Positions 36,435 to 45,772 of a stretch of 64,000 nucleotides of DNA are shown in pieces. The notes under the pieces are model-generated. The model was not told where the DNA came from. It worked only from the letters and a program-made list of their open reading frames with translations, and searched no databases. The DNA is taken from NCBI RefSeq assembly GCF_001592305.1, contig NZ_BCWR01000022.1, positions 38,512-102,511 on the forward strand, read 5' to 3'. The position numbers and the translations under genes were made by a program. Origin of the DNA: Hydrogenophaga taeniospiralis CCUG 15921. Its GTDB lineage: Bacteria; Pseudomonadota; Gammaproteobacteria; Burkholderiales; Burkholderiaceae_C. Within the stretch, counting starts at the first letter, position 1. Every line of letters begins with the position of its first letter.

Positions 36435-38864
36435 ATGACCACCACCCGCCTTGCCCCCGAGCAACTGAGCCTGCGCATCGACCCCGCCTCGCTGGGCTTC
36501 GACGACACGTCCACGCTGCCCACCGGCACCCTGCCCTGGATCGGCCAGGAGCGCGCCGAAACCGCCGCGCGCTTCGGCCTGACGATGGACCAGCCCGACT
36601 ACAACCTGTTCGTGCTGGGCGAGGTGGGCAGCGGGCGCGCCACGCTGCTGCGGCAGCTCACGCGGGCGGTGGCCGCCGAGCGCCCGGTGCCGCCCGACCT
36701 GTGCTACCTGCACAATTTCGACGCCCCCGAGCGCCCGCGCGCCCTGCGCATGCCCGCCGGCCAGGGGCGCGAGCTGCGCCAGCTCATGGGCAAGCTCTCG
36801 CGTTTCCTGCAGAGCGAGATCCCGCTGCGCCTGAGCAGCGAAGACTTCAAGGCCGAGAGCGAGCGCATCCAGAACGCCTACCAGGCCGAGGAAGCCAAGG
36901 CCTATGTCGAGCTCGACGCCTTCGCCGAGGCGCGCAGCTTCAACCTGTTTCGCGAATCGGGCCATCTGGTCTTCACCCTCATCGGTGACAAAGGCGCCGC
37001 GTTGACCGAGGCCGAGGCCCGCGCGCTCTCCAAGGAGCGGCGCGCCGAGATCGACAAGGCCGAGCAGGAGCTGCGCGACGAGATCGCGCGCTTCCTGGAA
37101 AAGACCCGCCCCATGCTGCGGGTGATGAACGAAGGCCTGGCCGCGCTGCGCCGCCAGACCGTCAAGCCCCTGCTCGACCACGAGCTGCAGACCATCCGCG
37201 TGAGCCTGAAGAAGCAGATCAAGGACTCCGTCAAGCTCGGGAGCTACCTCGACCAGGTGCAGCACGACGTGCTCGAACACATCGAGCTCTTCATCGCGCA
37301 GGACAGCGACGACGAGGCGCGCCAGGAAGCATTGGCCCAGCTGCTGCTGGGTTACCGCGTCAACCTGGTGGTGGACAACGCCGACCTGTCGGGCGCGCCG
37401 GTGATCGCGGAAGACAACCCGGTGTTCCACACGCTCTTTGGCCGCATCGAGTACCAGGTCGAAGAGGACGTGATGATGACCGACTTCTTCCGCGTGCGCG
37501 CGGGCAGCCTGATCCGCGCCCACGGCGGCTTCCTGCTGCTGCACCTGCGCGACCTGCTGGCCGACGAACTGGTGTGGGAAAAGCTGCGCCGCTTCATGCG
37601 TTCGGGCCGGGTGCAGATCGAGGAGCCCGGCAGCTCGCTGATGCCCATGGCGGCCGTCTCGCTGCAACCCGAGGCGGTGGACGTGGAGGCCAAGATCGTG
37701 CTGATCGGATCGGTGGACGAGTACTACGCGGTGCAGGAGGCTGACCCCGAGTTCGCGCGCCACTTCATGGTCAAGGTGGATTTCGCCGAGAGCTTCCCGG
37801 CCAGCGACGAGACCCGCGCGGCCAGCGCGCTGTTCGTGGCCCACACCTGCCGCAAACTGGGCCTGCCCCACCTGTCGGCGCCGGCCGTGGCCCGCCTGAT
37901 CGAGGATGCCCACCGCCAGGTGGACGACCAGACGCGCCAGAGCGCCATCTTCGCGCGCACCGAGGCCCTGGTGGCCGAAAGCGCCGGCATGTGCCGCGTA
38001 CGCGGCGCCGGCCGGGTCGAGCTGCAAGACGTGGACGCGGCGCTGGACGCGCGGCGCCAGCGCCACAACTACCCCGAACAGCGCCTGCGCGAGTCCATCG
38101 CCGAGGGCGAGCGCCTGATCACGCTGCGCGGCGAGCAGGTGGGCCAGATCAACGGCCTGACCCAGATCGACCTGGGCGACTGGCGCTTTGGCCTGCCGGT
38201 GCGCGTGAGCGCGCGCACCCACGCGGGCACCCAGGGCCTGCTCAACATCGAACGCGAGGTCGAGATGTCGGGCCCCATCCACGACAAGGGCGTGCTGATC
38301 CTGCACAGCTACCTCACGGCCCTGTTCGCGCACCTGTCGCCGCTGGCGCTCAACGCCTCCATCGTGTTCGAGCAGGAGTACCACGGCGTGGAGGGCGACT
38401 CGGCCTCGTGCGCCGAGCTGTTCGCCGTGCTCTCGGCGCTCTCGGGTGTGCCGCTCAACCAGGGCATCGCGGTCACGGGCGCGCTCAACCAGCACGGCGA
38501 GGTGCTGCCCGTGGGCGGCATCAACGAAAAGATTGAAGGCTGGTTCCGCGTCTGCGAAGCCTCGGGCCTGGACGGCCACCAGGGCGTGTTGATGCCCGCG
38601 CGCAACCTGCGCCACCTGATGCTGGAGCGCCCCGTGATCGAGGCCGTGGAACAGGGCCGCTTCCACATCCACACCGCCGCCCACCTGAGCGATGGGCTGG
38701 AGCTGCTGACCGGCCTGCCCTCGGGCCTGCCGGTGGCGCCCACGGTGGAGGTGGACTACCCGCCCGAGAGCGTGCTCGGGCGCGCACAGCAGACCCTGCA
38801 GGCCTACCGCCGTGCCTGCCAGCGCGCCGGATCGGCGGGGCGGGCGAGGCGGCTCCGGCCATGA
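36435..38864 (+). CDS. Lon-like ATP-dependent protease (LonB/YcbZ type)
   Basis: An 809-residue putative protease with an AAA_32-type ATPase region and a C-terminal Lon peptidase domain with catalytic Ser656 (EGDSAS) and Lys699 (INEKIEGWF), spaced 43 residues apart as in Lon. The Walker A position reads GEVGSGRATLL, with Arg-Ala in place of Lys-Thr/Ser, so nucleotide use may be altered; related Lon-like proteins share such changes. A coiled-coil insert lies around residues 170-250. The ATG at 36435 follows GAGGGA by 8 bases; an earlier ATG at 36405 lacks a site. Soluble, no signal. Confidence 0.88.
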   Translation: MTTTRLAPEQLSLRIDPASLGFDDTSTLPTGTLPWIGQERAETAARFGLTMDQPDYNLFVLGEVGSGRATLLRQLTRAVAAERPVPPDLCYLHNFDAPERPRALRMPAGQGRELRQLMGKLSRFLQSEIPLRLSSEDFKAESERIQNAYQAEEAKAYVELDAFAEARSFNLFRESGHLVFTLIGDKGAALTEAEARALSKERRAEIDKAEQELRDEIARFLEKTRPMLRVMNEGLAALRRQTVKPLLDHELQTIRVSLKKQIKDSVKLGSYLDQVQHDVLEHIELFIAQDSDDEARQEALAQLLLGYRVNLVVDNADLSGAPVIAEDNPVFHTLFGRIEYQVEEDVMMTDFFRVRAGSLIRAHGGFLLLHLRDLLADELVWEKLRRFMRSGRVQIEEPGSSLMPMAAVSLQPEAVDVEAKIVLIGSVDEYYAVQEADPEFARHFMVKVDFAESFPASDETRAASALFVAHTCRKLGLPHLSAPAVARLIEDAHRQVDDQTRQSAIFARTEALVAESAGMCRVRGAGRVELQDVDAALDARRQRHNYPEQRLRESIAEGERLITLRGEQVGQINGLTQIDLGDWRFGLPVRVSARTHAGTQGLLNIEREVEMSGPIHDKGVLILHSYLTALFAHLSPLALNASIVFEQEYHGVEGDSASCAELFAVLSALSGVPLNQGIAVTGALNQHGEVLPVGGINEKIEGWFRVCEASGLDGHQGVLMPARNLRHLMLERPVIEAVEQGRFHIHTAAHLSDGLELLTGLPSGLPVAPTVEVDYPPESVLGRAQQTLQAYRRACQRAGSAGRARRLRP

Positions 38865-39009
38865 TGCGAACATTCACCCTTTGATCGCGCCGTCATGTGA
38901 ACCTGGGCACCCGGTGCCCTGCGCCGGCAAAACCACGGGAACCTCTGCGACCAGTTGCGTTCCCATTGGCTCACCAGCATTTCAACCACGAGGAAAGGAG
39001 CATCTTCGG

Positions 39010-39477
39010 ATGAACTGGAAAAACACCACCCGTCAAACCCTTGGCACCACGGTCCTGTGTCTGGCGGCACTCGCCGCCACCGCCGCATCGGCCGCCACGC
39101 AACAGATGGTGAGCGTCAAAGGCTCCACCCTGAACATGCGCTCCGGCCCCGGCACCCACACCGAGGTGTTGTGGGAGCTGAAAAGGGGCTACCCGCTCAA
39201 AGTGCTCGCCCGCAAGGGCCGCTGGTTGCAGGTCATCGATTTCGAGAAAGATCGCGGCTGGGTGGCCCGCTCGCTCACGGGCAGCACGCCGCACCACGTG
39301 GTGAAGTCCCGGGTCGCCAACATGCGCTCCGGCCCCGGCACCCAGCACAGGATCGTGGGCAAGGTGGAGTATGGCGAGGTACTGCGCACACGCGAAAAAC
39401 GCGCCGACTGGGTGCGGGTGGAGCGCGACAGCGGCAAGATCGGCTGGATCGCCAAGCGCTTGTTGTGGGGCTGGTAA
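39010..39477 (+). CDS. Secreted protein with two bacterial SH3 domains
   Basis: A 155-residue protein with a signal peptide (about 1-28) and two tandem SH3b domains: about 31-88 (SVKGSTLNMRSGPGTHTEVL) and about 97-155 (VKSRVANMRSGPGTQHRIVG), sharing the repeated NMRSGPGT. Such domains bind cell wall or proteins in the periplasm. GGAG lies 9 bases before the ATG. Its stop is only one base from the stop of the convergent GST gene, leaving no room for a terminator. Family sure, role unknown. Confidence 0.85.
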   Translation: MNWKNTTRQTLGTTVLCLAALAATAASAATQQMVSVKGSTLNMRSGPGTHTEVLWELKRGYPLKVLARKGRWLQVIDFEKDRGWVARSLTGSTPHHVVKSRVANMRSGPGTQHRIVGKVEYGEVLRTREKRADWVRVERDSGKIGWIAKRLLWGW

Positions 39478-39478
39478 G

Positions 39479-40138
39479 TCAGCCCAGCGCCTTCACAGCC
39501 ACGTGCGCGGGGCGTTCGATGCAGCGCCGGATCCAGTCGTGCGTGAGCGGGTGCGCGGCCATGAGCTCGCGCGCCGGCCTGGCCCAGTTCAGCACGCTGG
39601 CCGCGCACAGGTCGGCCACCGTGAAACGGTCCGCCGCCAGATGGCTCTCGCCGCGTGCCTGCTGCTGCTGCAGGTGCTGCTCGATCACACGCAGTGGCAC
39701 GGCCAGCCGCTTCTCGGCCACCACGGCCAGCTCGGGCTTGCGCCGCTCGGCGGGCATCACCATGCGGTGCATCAGCACCGTGAGCGCGTCGGCTTCGGCT
39801 TCGTTCACGGCCCAGAAGCTCCAGCGCAGCGCTTCGGCGTCTTCGCGCACGGTGGCGGGCGTGATGCTGTGGCCGTCGGGCCGGCCGTGGTGGCGTGCGA
39901 TGTAGAGCGCGCAGGCCATGCTTTCCCAGACCACGATCTCGCCGCCCTGCTCCGGTGGCCGCCGATCCACCACCACGGGGATGTGGCCGTTGGGGTTGAG
40001 GGCCAGGAAGTCGGGGCTGCGCGTGTGGCCGCCCAGGTAGGTGGTGGGCACGTGGGTGAAATCCAGGCCGAGTTCGGTCGCGGCCCAGAGCGGGCGCACC
40101 GCACGCGAGGCGGGAATGCCGTGGATGGTGAGGCTCAT
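39479..40138 (-). CDS. Glutathione S-transferase family protein
   Basis: A 219-residue cytosolic GST-like protein. An N-terminal thioredoxin-like domain (about 1-85; HGIPASRAVRPLW, NPNGHIPVVV and the gamma-site WESMACALYIA) precedes a helical C-terminal domain with FTVADLCAASVL. The ATG at 40138 is the first that fits; its ribosome site is weak. It lies 20 bp downstream of the HAD gene on the same strand, so the two may form an operon. Detoxification or maleylpyruvate-isomerase-like roles are possible; substrate unknown. Confidence 0.87.
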   Translation of the reverse strand: MSLTIHGIPASRAVRPLWAATELGLDFTHVPTTYLGGHTRSPDFLALNPNGHIPVVVDRRPPEQGGEIVVWESMACALYIARHHGRPDGHSITPATVREDAEALRWSFWAVNEAEADALTVLMHRMVMPAERRKPELAVVAEKRLAVPLRVIEQHLQQQQARGESHLAADRFTVADLCAASVLNWARPARELMAAHPLTHDWIRRCIERPAHVAVKALG

Positions 40139-40158
40139 GGTGAAACGATGAGGTGTGT

Positions 40159-40935
40159 TTAGCCGAGCGCGCGGCACAGGGCCAGCAGCTCGGTCACGGT
40201 GATGTGGGGCGCCAGCGGTGCGTGTGCCCATGCCTGCCTGGCTCGATTGACCCAGGCGAGCTGCATGCCGGCCTGGAGCGCGCCCACGCCGTCCAGGTGG
40301 GCGTCGTCCCCGATGTGCAGCACCTGCGAGGCGTCCACGCCCGCGGCCCGCGCGGCGGCGTGGAAGATGCGGGCGTCGGGCTTGGCCGCGCCGAAGCCGT
40401 GCGCGTTGAGCGAGGCCCGGAAATGCGCGCCGATGCCCACGCGGTGCACGTCGGCGTTGCCGTTGGACACCGCCACCACCGGGTAGCGGCTGCTCAGCCA
40501 CTCCAGCGCGGGCAGCGCATCGTCGAACAGCTCCACGCGGTGCCGCTCGGCAAAAAACACCTCGAACGCCGGCTCGGCCAGCGCCGGGTCGTCGCCCGCG
40601 CGCTGCAGCAGCAGGCGGATCGACTCACGGCGCAGCCCGCTCATGTCGTGCGCGAGATCGGGCCGGGTGGTGCTCATCTGGTTGCGCAGCTCGCGCAGCG
40701 TGCCCGGCGCGGCGCACAGGGCGGCGGTGGCCGGCGCATGCTCGCTCAGCCAGGCCTGCAGCACGTCTTCGGCGCGGGCGATGGTGGGCCAGATCGGCCA
40801 GAGCGTGTCGTCCAGATCGAGCGTGATGGCGCGCACGCGGCTGGCGTCAAGGCCGAGGTCCGGCGGGGTGGTGAGCGCGTCCGCTGGGGCGCGGCTCTCG
40901 GAGGCATGTGGGAGCGAGGGGGTGGCGGCGGTCAT
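40159..40935 (-). CDS. HAD-superfamily hydrolase
   Basis: A 258-residue haloacid-dehalogenase-like phosphatase. Motif I is ITLDLDDTLWP, motif II VVAVSNGN, motif III lysine in FGAAKPDARIF and motif IV HIGDDAHLDG, so all catalytic residues are present. The N-terminal 30 residues before motif I are low-complexity and not conserved, so the true start may be downstream of the ATG at 40935. It is divergent from hemH with only 19 bp between start codons. A small-molecule phosphatase, substrate unknown. Confidence 0.85.
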   Translation of the reverse strand: MTAATPSLPHASESRAPADALTTPPDLGLDASRVRAITLDLDDTLWPIWPTIARAEDVLQAWLSEHAPATAALCAAPGTLRELRNQMSTTRPDLAHDMSGLRRESIRLLLQRAGDDPALAEPAFEVFFAERHRVELFDDALPALEWLSSRYPVVAVSNGNADVHRVGIGAHFRASLNAHGFGAAKPDARIFHAAARAAGVDASQVLHIGDDAHLDGVGALQAGMQLAWVNRARQAWAHAPLAPHITVTELLALCRALG

Positions 40936-40954
40936 GTGTGCGGGAGAATAGCGC

Positions 40955-42046
40955 ATGCCTTTCCAACCAGAACCCCCGATCCCGCATGGCCAGGCGGCGC
41001 GCACGGCCATCGTGCTGTGCAATCTGGGCACCCCCGACGAAGCCACCGCCCCCGCCCTGCGCCGCTACCTCGCAGAGTTCCTGGGCGACCACCGCGTGGT
41101 GGAAATCCCCAAACCGATCTGGTGGCTGATCCTGCACGGCATCATCCTGCGCACCCGGCCGGCCAAGTCGGCCGCGAAGTACGCCAGCGTCTGGATGCCC
41201 GAGGGCTCACCGCTCAAGGTGTGGACCGACAGGCAGGCCACGCTGCTGCGCGGCTACCTGGGCGAACGCGGCCACCAGGTCACGGTGCGCTACGCCATGC
41301 GCTACGGCAACCCGTCCATCCCCGCGGTGCTCGACGAACTCAAGGCCCAGGGCGTGACGCGCGTGCTGATCGTGCCGGCCTACCCGCAGTACAGCGGCAC
41401 CACCACCGCCAGCGTGTTCGACGCGGTGGCCACCTGGGGCCTGAAGGTGCGCCATCTGCCCGAGCTGCGCTTCATCAACCGCTACCACGACGACGCCGGC
41501 TACATCGAAGCCCTGGCCAGAAAGGTCCGCGCGCACTGGATGCACCACGGCCAGGCCGACCAACTGGTGATGAGCTTTCACGGCGTGCCCGAGCGCACCC
41601 TGCGCCTGGGCGACCCCTACCACTGCGAGTGCCAGAAGACGGCGCGCCTGCTGGCGGAAAAACTGGGGCTGGCGAAAGACCGCTACAAGCTCACGTTCCA
41701 GTCGCGCTTTGGCAAAGCCAAGTGGCTGGAGCCCTACACCGAGCCCACGCTGATCGCGCTGGCGCGGCAGGGCGTGAAGAGCGTGGACGTGGTCTGCCCC
41801 GGCTTCACCAGCGACTGCCTGGAGACGCTGGAAGAAATCAACATGGAAGCGCGCGAAGCCTTTCTGCACGCGGGCGGCCAGGCGTTCAACTACATCGACT
41901 GCCTCAACGACAGCCCCGACTGGATGCGCGCCCTGACCGAACTCACCGAGCGCCACCTGCAGGGCTGGCCCACCCGGCATGCCGACGACCCGATGGCGCT
42001 CAAGGAAAGCCGAGAGCGGGCGCTGGCGCTGGGAGCAAAGGACTGA
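40955..42046 (+). CDS. hemH: Ferrochelatase
   Basis: A 363-residue enzyme inserting Fe2+ into protoporphyrin IX, the last step of heme synthesis, at the membrane face of the cytoplasm. His209 in MSFHGVPERT is the conserved metal-site histidine, and CPGFTSDCLETLEEI carries the active-site glutamate. The N-terminus VLCNLGTPDE is typical. GGGAG lies about 9 bases before the ATG. It is slightly longer than many homologues. Confidence 0.96.
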   Translation: MPFQPEPPIPHGQAARTAIVLCNLGTPDEATAPALRRYLAEFLGDHRVVEIPKPIWWLILHGIILRTRPAKSAAKYASVWMPEGSPLKVWTDRQATLLRGYLGERGHQVTVRYAMRYGNPSIPAVLDELKAQGVTRVLIVPAYPQYSGTTTASVFDAVATWGLKVRHLPELRFINRYHDDAGYIEALARKVRAHWMHHGQADQLVMSFHGVPERTLRLGDPYHCECQKTARLLAEKLGLAKDRYKLTFQSRFGKAKWLEPYTEPTLIALARQGVKSVDVVCPGFTSDCLETLEEINMEAREAFLHAGGQAFNYIDCLNDSPDWMRALTELTERHLQGWPTRHADDPMALKESRERALALGAKD

Positions 42047-42068
42047 GGGGGCTCAGCTTCTCGCCCGC

Positions 42069-42941
42069 TCAGTGCACGCCGACCAGAAAGCGCTGCACCA
42101 GATCGAGCTGCTCCGGCACATTGAGGGCCGGAGCATGGCCGCAGCCGGCGATCGTCACCACCAGAGCCCGCGGCCCGCGGTCGCGCATGGCTTCGGCGGT
42201 GTCGGCCAGCAGGAGGTCGGACTCCGCGCCGCGCAGGCACAGCACCGGGATGTCAATGCGGTCGTAGGCGTCCCACAGCTCGTAGTCGGCTGGGTGGTGG
42301 GTGAACTGCATCACCATGGCCGGGTCGTAGTGCGGCGTCACGCGGCCGTCGGGCAGGCGGCGGGTGGAGCTTTCGGTGAGCAGCTTCCACTGCGCGTCGC
42401 TGAGAAAACCGTAGGGCTTGTAGATGGTGCGGAAGTACTGCTCCAGTTCGCCCACGGTGGCGAAACTCGCCGGGTTGCCGGCGTAGCTGCGGATGCGCTC
42501 GACCGCCGCATCGGCCAGCTTGGGGCCAATGTCGTTGAGCACCAGGCGCTGGATGTGGCCCTGCAGCGGACCGGCCGCGCAGACCATGCCAATGGCGCCC
42601 CCCATGGAGGTGCCGACCCAATGGAAGGACGACAGCCCGAGCTGGTCGACCAGCGCCGTGGCGATGCGCGCGTAGAAGTCCAGGCAGTACTCGGCCTCGG
42701 GGGTCGGGCTCCATTCGGACAGGCCACGGCCGATGGTGTCGGGGCAGATCACGCGATGACCGAGGGCACTCAGGTACGCGGCCAGCGGATCCATGTCGCG
42801 CCCGGTGCGCGCCAGGCCGTGCCAGGCGACCACGGGCGTGCTTTCGGGCACGCCGGGTGCGGGCGCCCAGTCCATGAAATGGATCTCGCGGCCTTCGCAG
42901 CTCAGGTAACGCGATTGGGGAATCACGGCGGCGGTGTTCAT
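42069..42941 (-). CDS. Alpha/beta hydrolase
   Basis: A 290-residue cytoplasmic hydrolase. The nucleophile elbow is GTSMGG with Ser112; HG in VVAWHGLARTG (residues 40-41) forms the oxyanion hole region, and the late AGCGHAPALNVPEQ supplies the catalytic His. Its ATG overlaps the livM stop as ATGA, so it is translationally coupled to a transporter. This suggests it cleaves an imported ester, for example a 3-hydroxybutyrate oligomer released by the PHB depolymerase in the same gene run; that is inference. It could equally be a generic esterase. Confidence 0.85.
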   Translation of the reverse strand: MNTAAVIPQSRYLSCEGREIHFMDWAPAPGVPESTPVVAWHGLARTGRDMDPLAAYLSALGHRVICPDTIGRGLSEWSPTPEAEYCLDFYARIATALVDQLGLSSFHWVGTSMGGAIGMVCAAGPLQGHIQRLVLNDIGPKLADAAVERIRSYAGNPASFATVGELEQYFRTIYKPYGFLSDAQWKLLTESSTRRLPDGRVTPHYDPAMVMQFTHHPADYELWDAYDRIDIPVLCLRGAESDLLLADTAEAMRDRGPRALVVTIAGCGHAPALNVPEQLDLVQRFLVGVH

Positions 42942-44038
42942 TTCATGCCTTTCAATCGGGCGAGAACGGCGCGCTCCCTGAGCTTGCCCACGATGCCTGT
43001 CGGGAAGTAATAGACCGACAGCACGAACAGCACACCCATCCAGAGCAGCCAGCGGTCGGGCGTGAGCAGCGCGGGCAGCAGCGGGATGCCCTCGGTCGCT
43101 TCGCCGGCCAAACGCAACAGGTCCTGCAGGTAGCTCTGCGCCAGCACGAACAACACGCTGCCGATCAGCGCGCCGTAGAGCGTGCCCATGCCGCCGATCA
43201 CGACGATGAGCAGGATGTCCAACATGATCTCGAACGAGAGCGAGGTGTCGGGCCCGTTGTAGCGCAGCCAGAGTGCGAGCAGGCAGCCGGCCAGCGTGGC
43301 GAAGCCGGCCGAGAGCACGTTGGACAGCGTGCGGTAAACGACAGTGCGGTAGCCCAGCGCCTCGGCCCGGAAATCGTTCTCACGGATCGCCTGCAGCACG
43401 CGGCCGAAGGGCGAGTTCACGATGCGCAGGATGGTGAGGAAGATCGCGGTGACGGCCGCGAAGATCAGGTAGTAGGTGATCAGCTTGCCGTTGAGATCGA
43501 CCTCGCCCAGCGGTGTCACCAGCGGTTCTTCGCTCAGCGTGAAGCCGGGCGAGAGCAGCTCGGGCACGCTGAAGCTCAGACCGTCTTCACCACCGGTGAA
43601 GTCCGACAGCTGCGAGGCCAGCGTGAGGAAGGCCGAGGCCACCGCCAGCGTGATCATGGCGAAGAAGATCGCGCGCACCCGCAGCGAGAACAGGCCGATC
43701 ATGAGCGAGAGCACCAGCGAGACCGCCAGCGCGCACAGCACCCCCAGCGCGATGGCGCCCCAGGACGGTTCTTCGACCGCGCTCAGCGCGATCGCCACGC
43801 CGTAGGCCCCGATGCCGAAGAACATGGTGTGGGCAAAGCTCACGATGCCGGTGTAGCCCAGCAGCAGGTCGAAGCTGGCCACCAGGGCCACGAACACCAG
43901 CACCTTGGCCGCCACGTTGAGCGCCTTCACGCCCGGGAACAGGAAAGGCGCGAACGCCAGGCCAAGGAACAGGATGACCAGCAGCGCGGCAAGCCAGCGG
44001 CTGCGCGGGAGGTCGTTGGAGAGCAATCGGTGAAGCAT
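42938..44038 (-). CDS. livM: Branched-chain amino acid-type ABC permease LivM
   Basis: A 366-residue inner membrane permease of the LivM group, with about ten membrane segments and the cytoplasmic EAA-like loop FGRVLQAIRENDFRAEALGY. The conserved LLLGYTGIVSFAHTMFFGIGAY is near residue 65. AGGAGG precedes the ATG at 44038 by 5 bases; the frame is open to 44077 without a site. It follows livH by 13 bp and overlaps the hydrolase gene by 4. The Liv family transports many carboxylates, amides and aromatic acids besides amino acids. Confidence 0.9.
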   Translation of the reverse strand: MLHRLLSNDLPRSRWLAALLVILFLGLAFAPFLFPGVKALNVAAKVLVFVALVASFDLLLGYTGIVSFAHTMFFGIGAYGVAIALSAVEEPSWGAIALGVLCALAVSLVLSLMIGLFSLRVRAIFFAMITLAVASAFLTLASQLSDFTGGEDGLSFSVPELLSPGFTLSEEPLVTPLGEVDLNGKLITYYLIFAAVTAIFLTILRIVNSPFGRVLQAIRENDFRAEALGYRTVVYRTLSNVLSAGFATLAGCLLALWLRYNGPDTSLSFEIMLDILLIVVIGGMGTLYGALIGSVLFVLAQSYLQDLLRLAGEATEGIPLLPALLTPDRWLLWMGVLFVLSVYYFPTGIVGKLRERAVLARLKGMK

Positions 44039-44051
44039 CAAATCCTCCTGC

Positions 44052-45038
44052 TCAACGGTTCGTGACTGGGTAAACACCTTGGGGGCGCCACAACAAAATG
44101 GCGACCATCAGCGCGATGTTGGAAAACAGCGCCACCTTGGGCACCAGGAAGCCGGTGTAGTTGGCCATCAGGCCCACCAGCAGCGCGCCGATGAGCGCGC
44201 CCAGCGTCGAGCCCAGGCCGCCGATGATGATGACGATGAAGATCAGCACGTTGACCTGCGCGCCCATCTGTGGGGTCACGTTCTGCTGGTACAGGCCCCA
44301 CATCACGCCGCCCAGGCCGGCCAGTGCCGAGCCGGCCACGAACACGCCGACGAACAGGCGCCGGATGCGGTAGCCCAGCGACTCGACCATCTCGCGGTCC
44401 TGCACGCCGGCGCGGATCAGCAGACCGACCTTGGTGCGGTTGAGCGTCCAGACCATGGCGGCGAACACGGCGGCGCCCACCAGCACAGCCAGCAGCCGGT
44501 ATTTCTCCACCGCGGCGTCGCCCATGAGCACCGCGCCGCGCAGCGCCTCGGGCAGCGGCAGCGGAATCTGCTCGGGACCCCAGATCACCTTGATCAGCTC
44601 CTCGCCGATGATCATGCCGCCCATGGTGATGAGGATCTGCTTGAGGTGCATGCCGTACACCGGGCGGATGATGAGGCGCTCGAACACCAGGCCCAGCGCA
44701 CCCGCGACGGCCATCGCCACCAGCATCGCGGGCAACAGCGCCAGCAGGTTCAGCCACAGGCTGTCGGCCGTGGTGTAGCTCCCCATGCTCGCGAGCACCG
44801 TGGTGGCCACGAAGGCGCCGAGCGCGATGAACACGCCGTGGCCGAAGTTGAGCACGTCCATCAGGCCGAACACCAGGGTGAGGCCCGAGGCGATGATGAA
44901 GACGATCATGCCCATGGCCAGCCCGGCCACGGTGAGCGTCAGCCAGGTGGACGGGCTGCCGATGGCCGGCAAGGCGGCCAGCGCGAGCACCGGCACCAGG
45001 GCCATGGGTTTCCAGTCGAGTTCTTTGAACAAGCTCAT
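44052..45038 (-). CDS. livH: Branched-chain amino acid-type ABC permease LivH
   Basis: A 328-residue LivH-type permease with about eight membrane segments; GLTLVFGLMDVLNFGHGVFI and the loop RAGVQDREMVESLGY are the recognisable parts. Its start overlaps the livF stop as ATGA. Together with LivM it forms the membrane channel of the importer. Confidence 0.92.
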   Translation of the reverse strand: MSLFKELDWKPMALVPVLALAALPAIGSPSTWLTLTVAGLAMGMIVFIIASGLTLVFGLMDVLNFGHGVFIALGAFVATTVLASMGSYTTADSLWLNLLALLPAMLVAMAVAGALGLVFERLIIRPVYGMHLKQILITMGGMIIGEELIKVIWGPEQIPLPLPEALRGAVLMGDAAVEKYRLLAVLVGAAVFAAMVWTLNRTKVGLLIRAGVQDREMVESLGYRIRRLFVGVFVAGSALAGLGGVMWGLYQQNVTPQMGAQVNVLIFIVIIIGGLGSTLGALIGALLVGLMANYTGFLVPKVALFSNIALMVAILLWRPQGVYPVTNR

Positions 45039-45772
45039 TGGTGTGCTCCGAGTGAGAGGCCCAGCAAACGCGACTGCATCGATTCATCGGCAGCCAGCTC
45101 GGCCATGGAGCCGCTGTGCACCACGCGCCCGTCGTCCATCACGGCCACCGTGTCGCCGAGCTGTCTGGCGAAGTTGAAGTTCTGCTCGACCAGCAGGATC
45201 GTGGTCTGCGCCGCCTTGAGCTGGCGGAAGGCCTCGATCATGTTCTGGATGATCGCGGGGGCCAGGCCCTTGCTGGGCTCGTCGATCAGCAGCAGCTTGC
45301 GCGGCTCGACGATGGCGCGCGACACGGCCAGCATCTGTTTCTGCCCGCCGCTGAGCTTGCCGGCCGGGTGCGTCCAGAACTTCTTCATGGCCGGGAACAG
45401 GCCGAAGATCCATTCGAGCCGCGTGGTGTCGATGTCATCGAGCGTGCGCGCACCGCGCGCGGCCAGCAGCATGTTTTCGCGCACCGAGAGATCGGAGAAG
45501 ATGCCCATGCTCTCGGGCACGTAGGCCACGCCGCTGTGCGCGATGTCGGGCGTGGGCTTCTGCGTGATGTCCTGCCCGTCAAGCACCACCGTGCCCTGGC
45601 TGGCGTGCCACAGACCCATGATGGTGCGCAGCGTGGTGGTCTTGCCCGCGCCGTTGCGGCCGAGCAGCATGGTCAGCTCGCCCTTGGGCACGACCAGGTC
45701 GACGCCGTGGAGGATGTGGTACGCGCCGATGTGGGTGTGGACCTGTTCCAGTTTCAACAGCACCTCGCTCAT
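45035..45772 (-). CDS. livF: ABC transporter ATPase LivF
   Basis: A 245-residue ATPase: Walker A GRNGAGKTTTL, Q-loop region YVPESMGIFSDLSV, ABC signature KLSGGQKQM, Walker B LLLIDEPSKGLAP and the switch histidine position occupied as LVEQN, as in LivF. The ATG overlaps livG by 4 bp; ATGA overlaps at both ends show tight coupling in the operon. Confidence 0.93.
   Translation of the reverse strand: MSEVLLKLEQVHTHIGAYHILHGVDLVVPKGELTMLLGRNGAGKTTTLRTIMGLWHASQGTVVLDGQDITQKPTPDIAHSGVAYVPESMGIFSDLSVRENMLLAARGARTLDDIDTTRLEWIFGLFPAMKKFWTHPAGKLSGGQKQMLAVSRAIVEPRKLLLIDEPSKGLAPAIIQNMIEAFRQLKAAQTTILLVEQNFNFARQLGDTVAVMDDGRVVHSGSMAELAADESMQSRLLGLSLGAHQ

Noticed and set aside
36093..38873. Long frame opposite the Lon-like protease
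   Set aside because: Antisense shadow with no motif; opposite strand shows protease residues.
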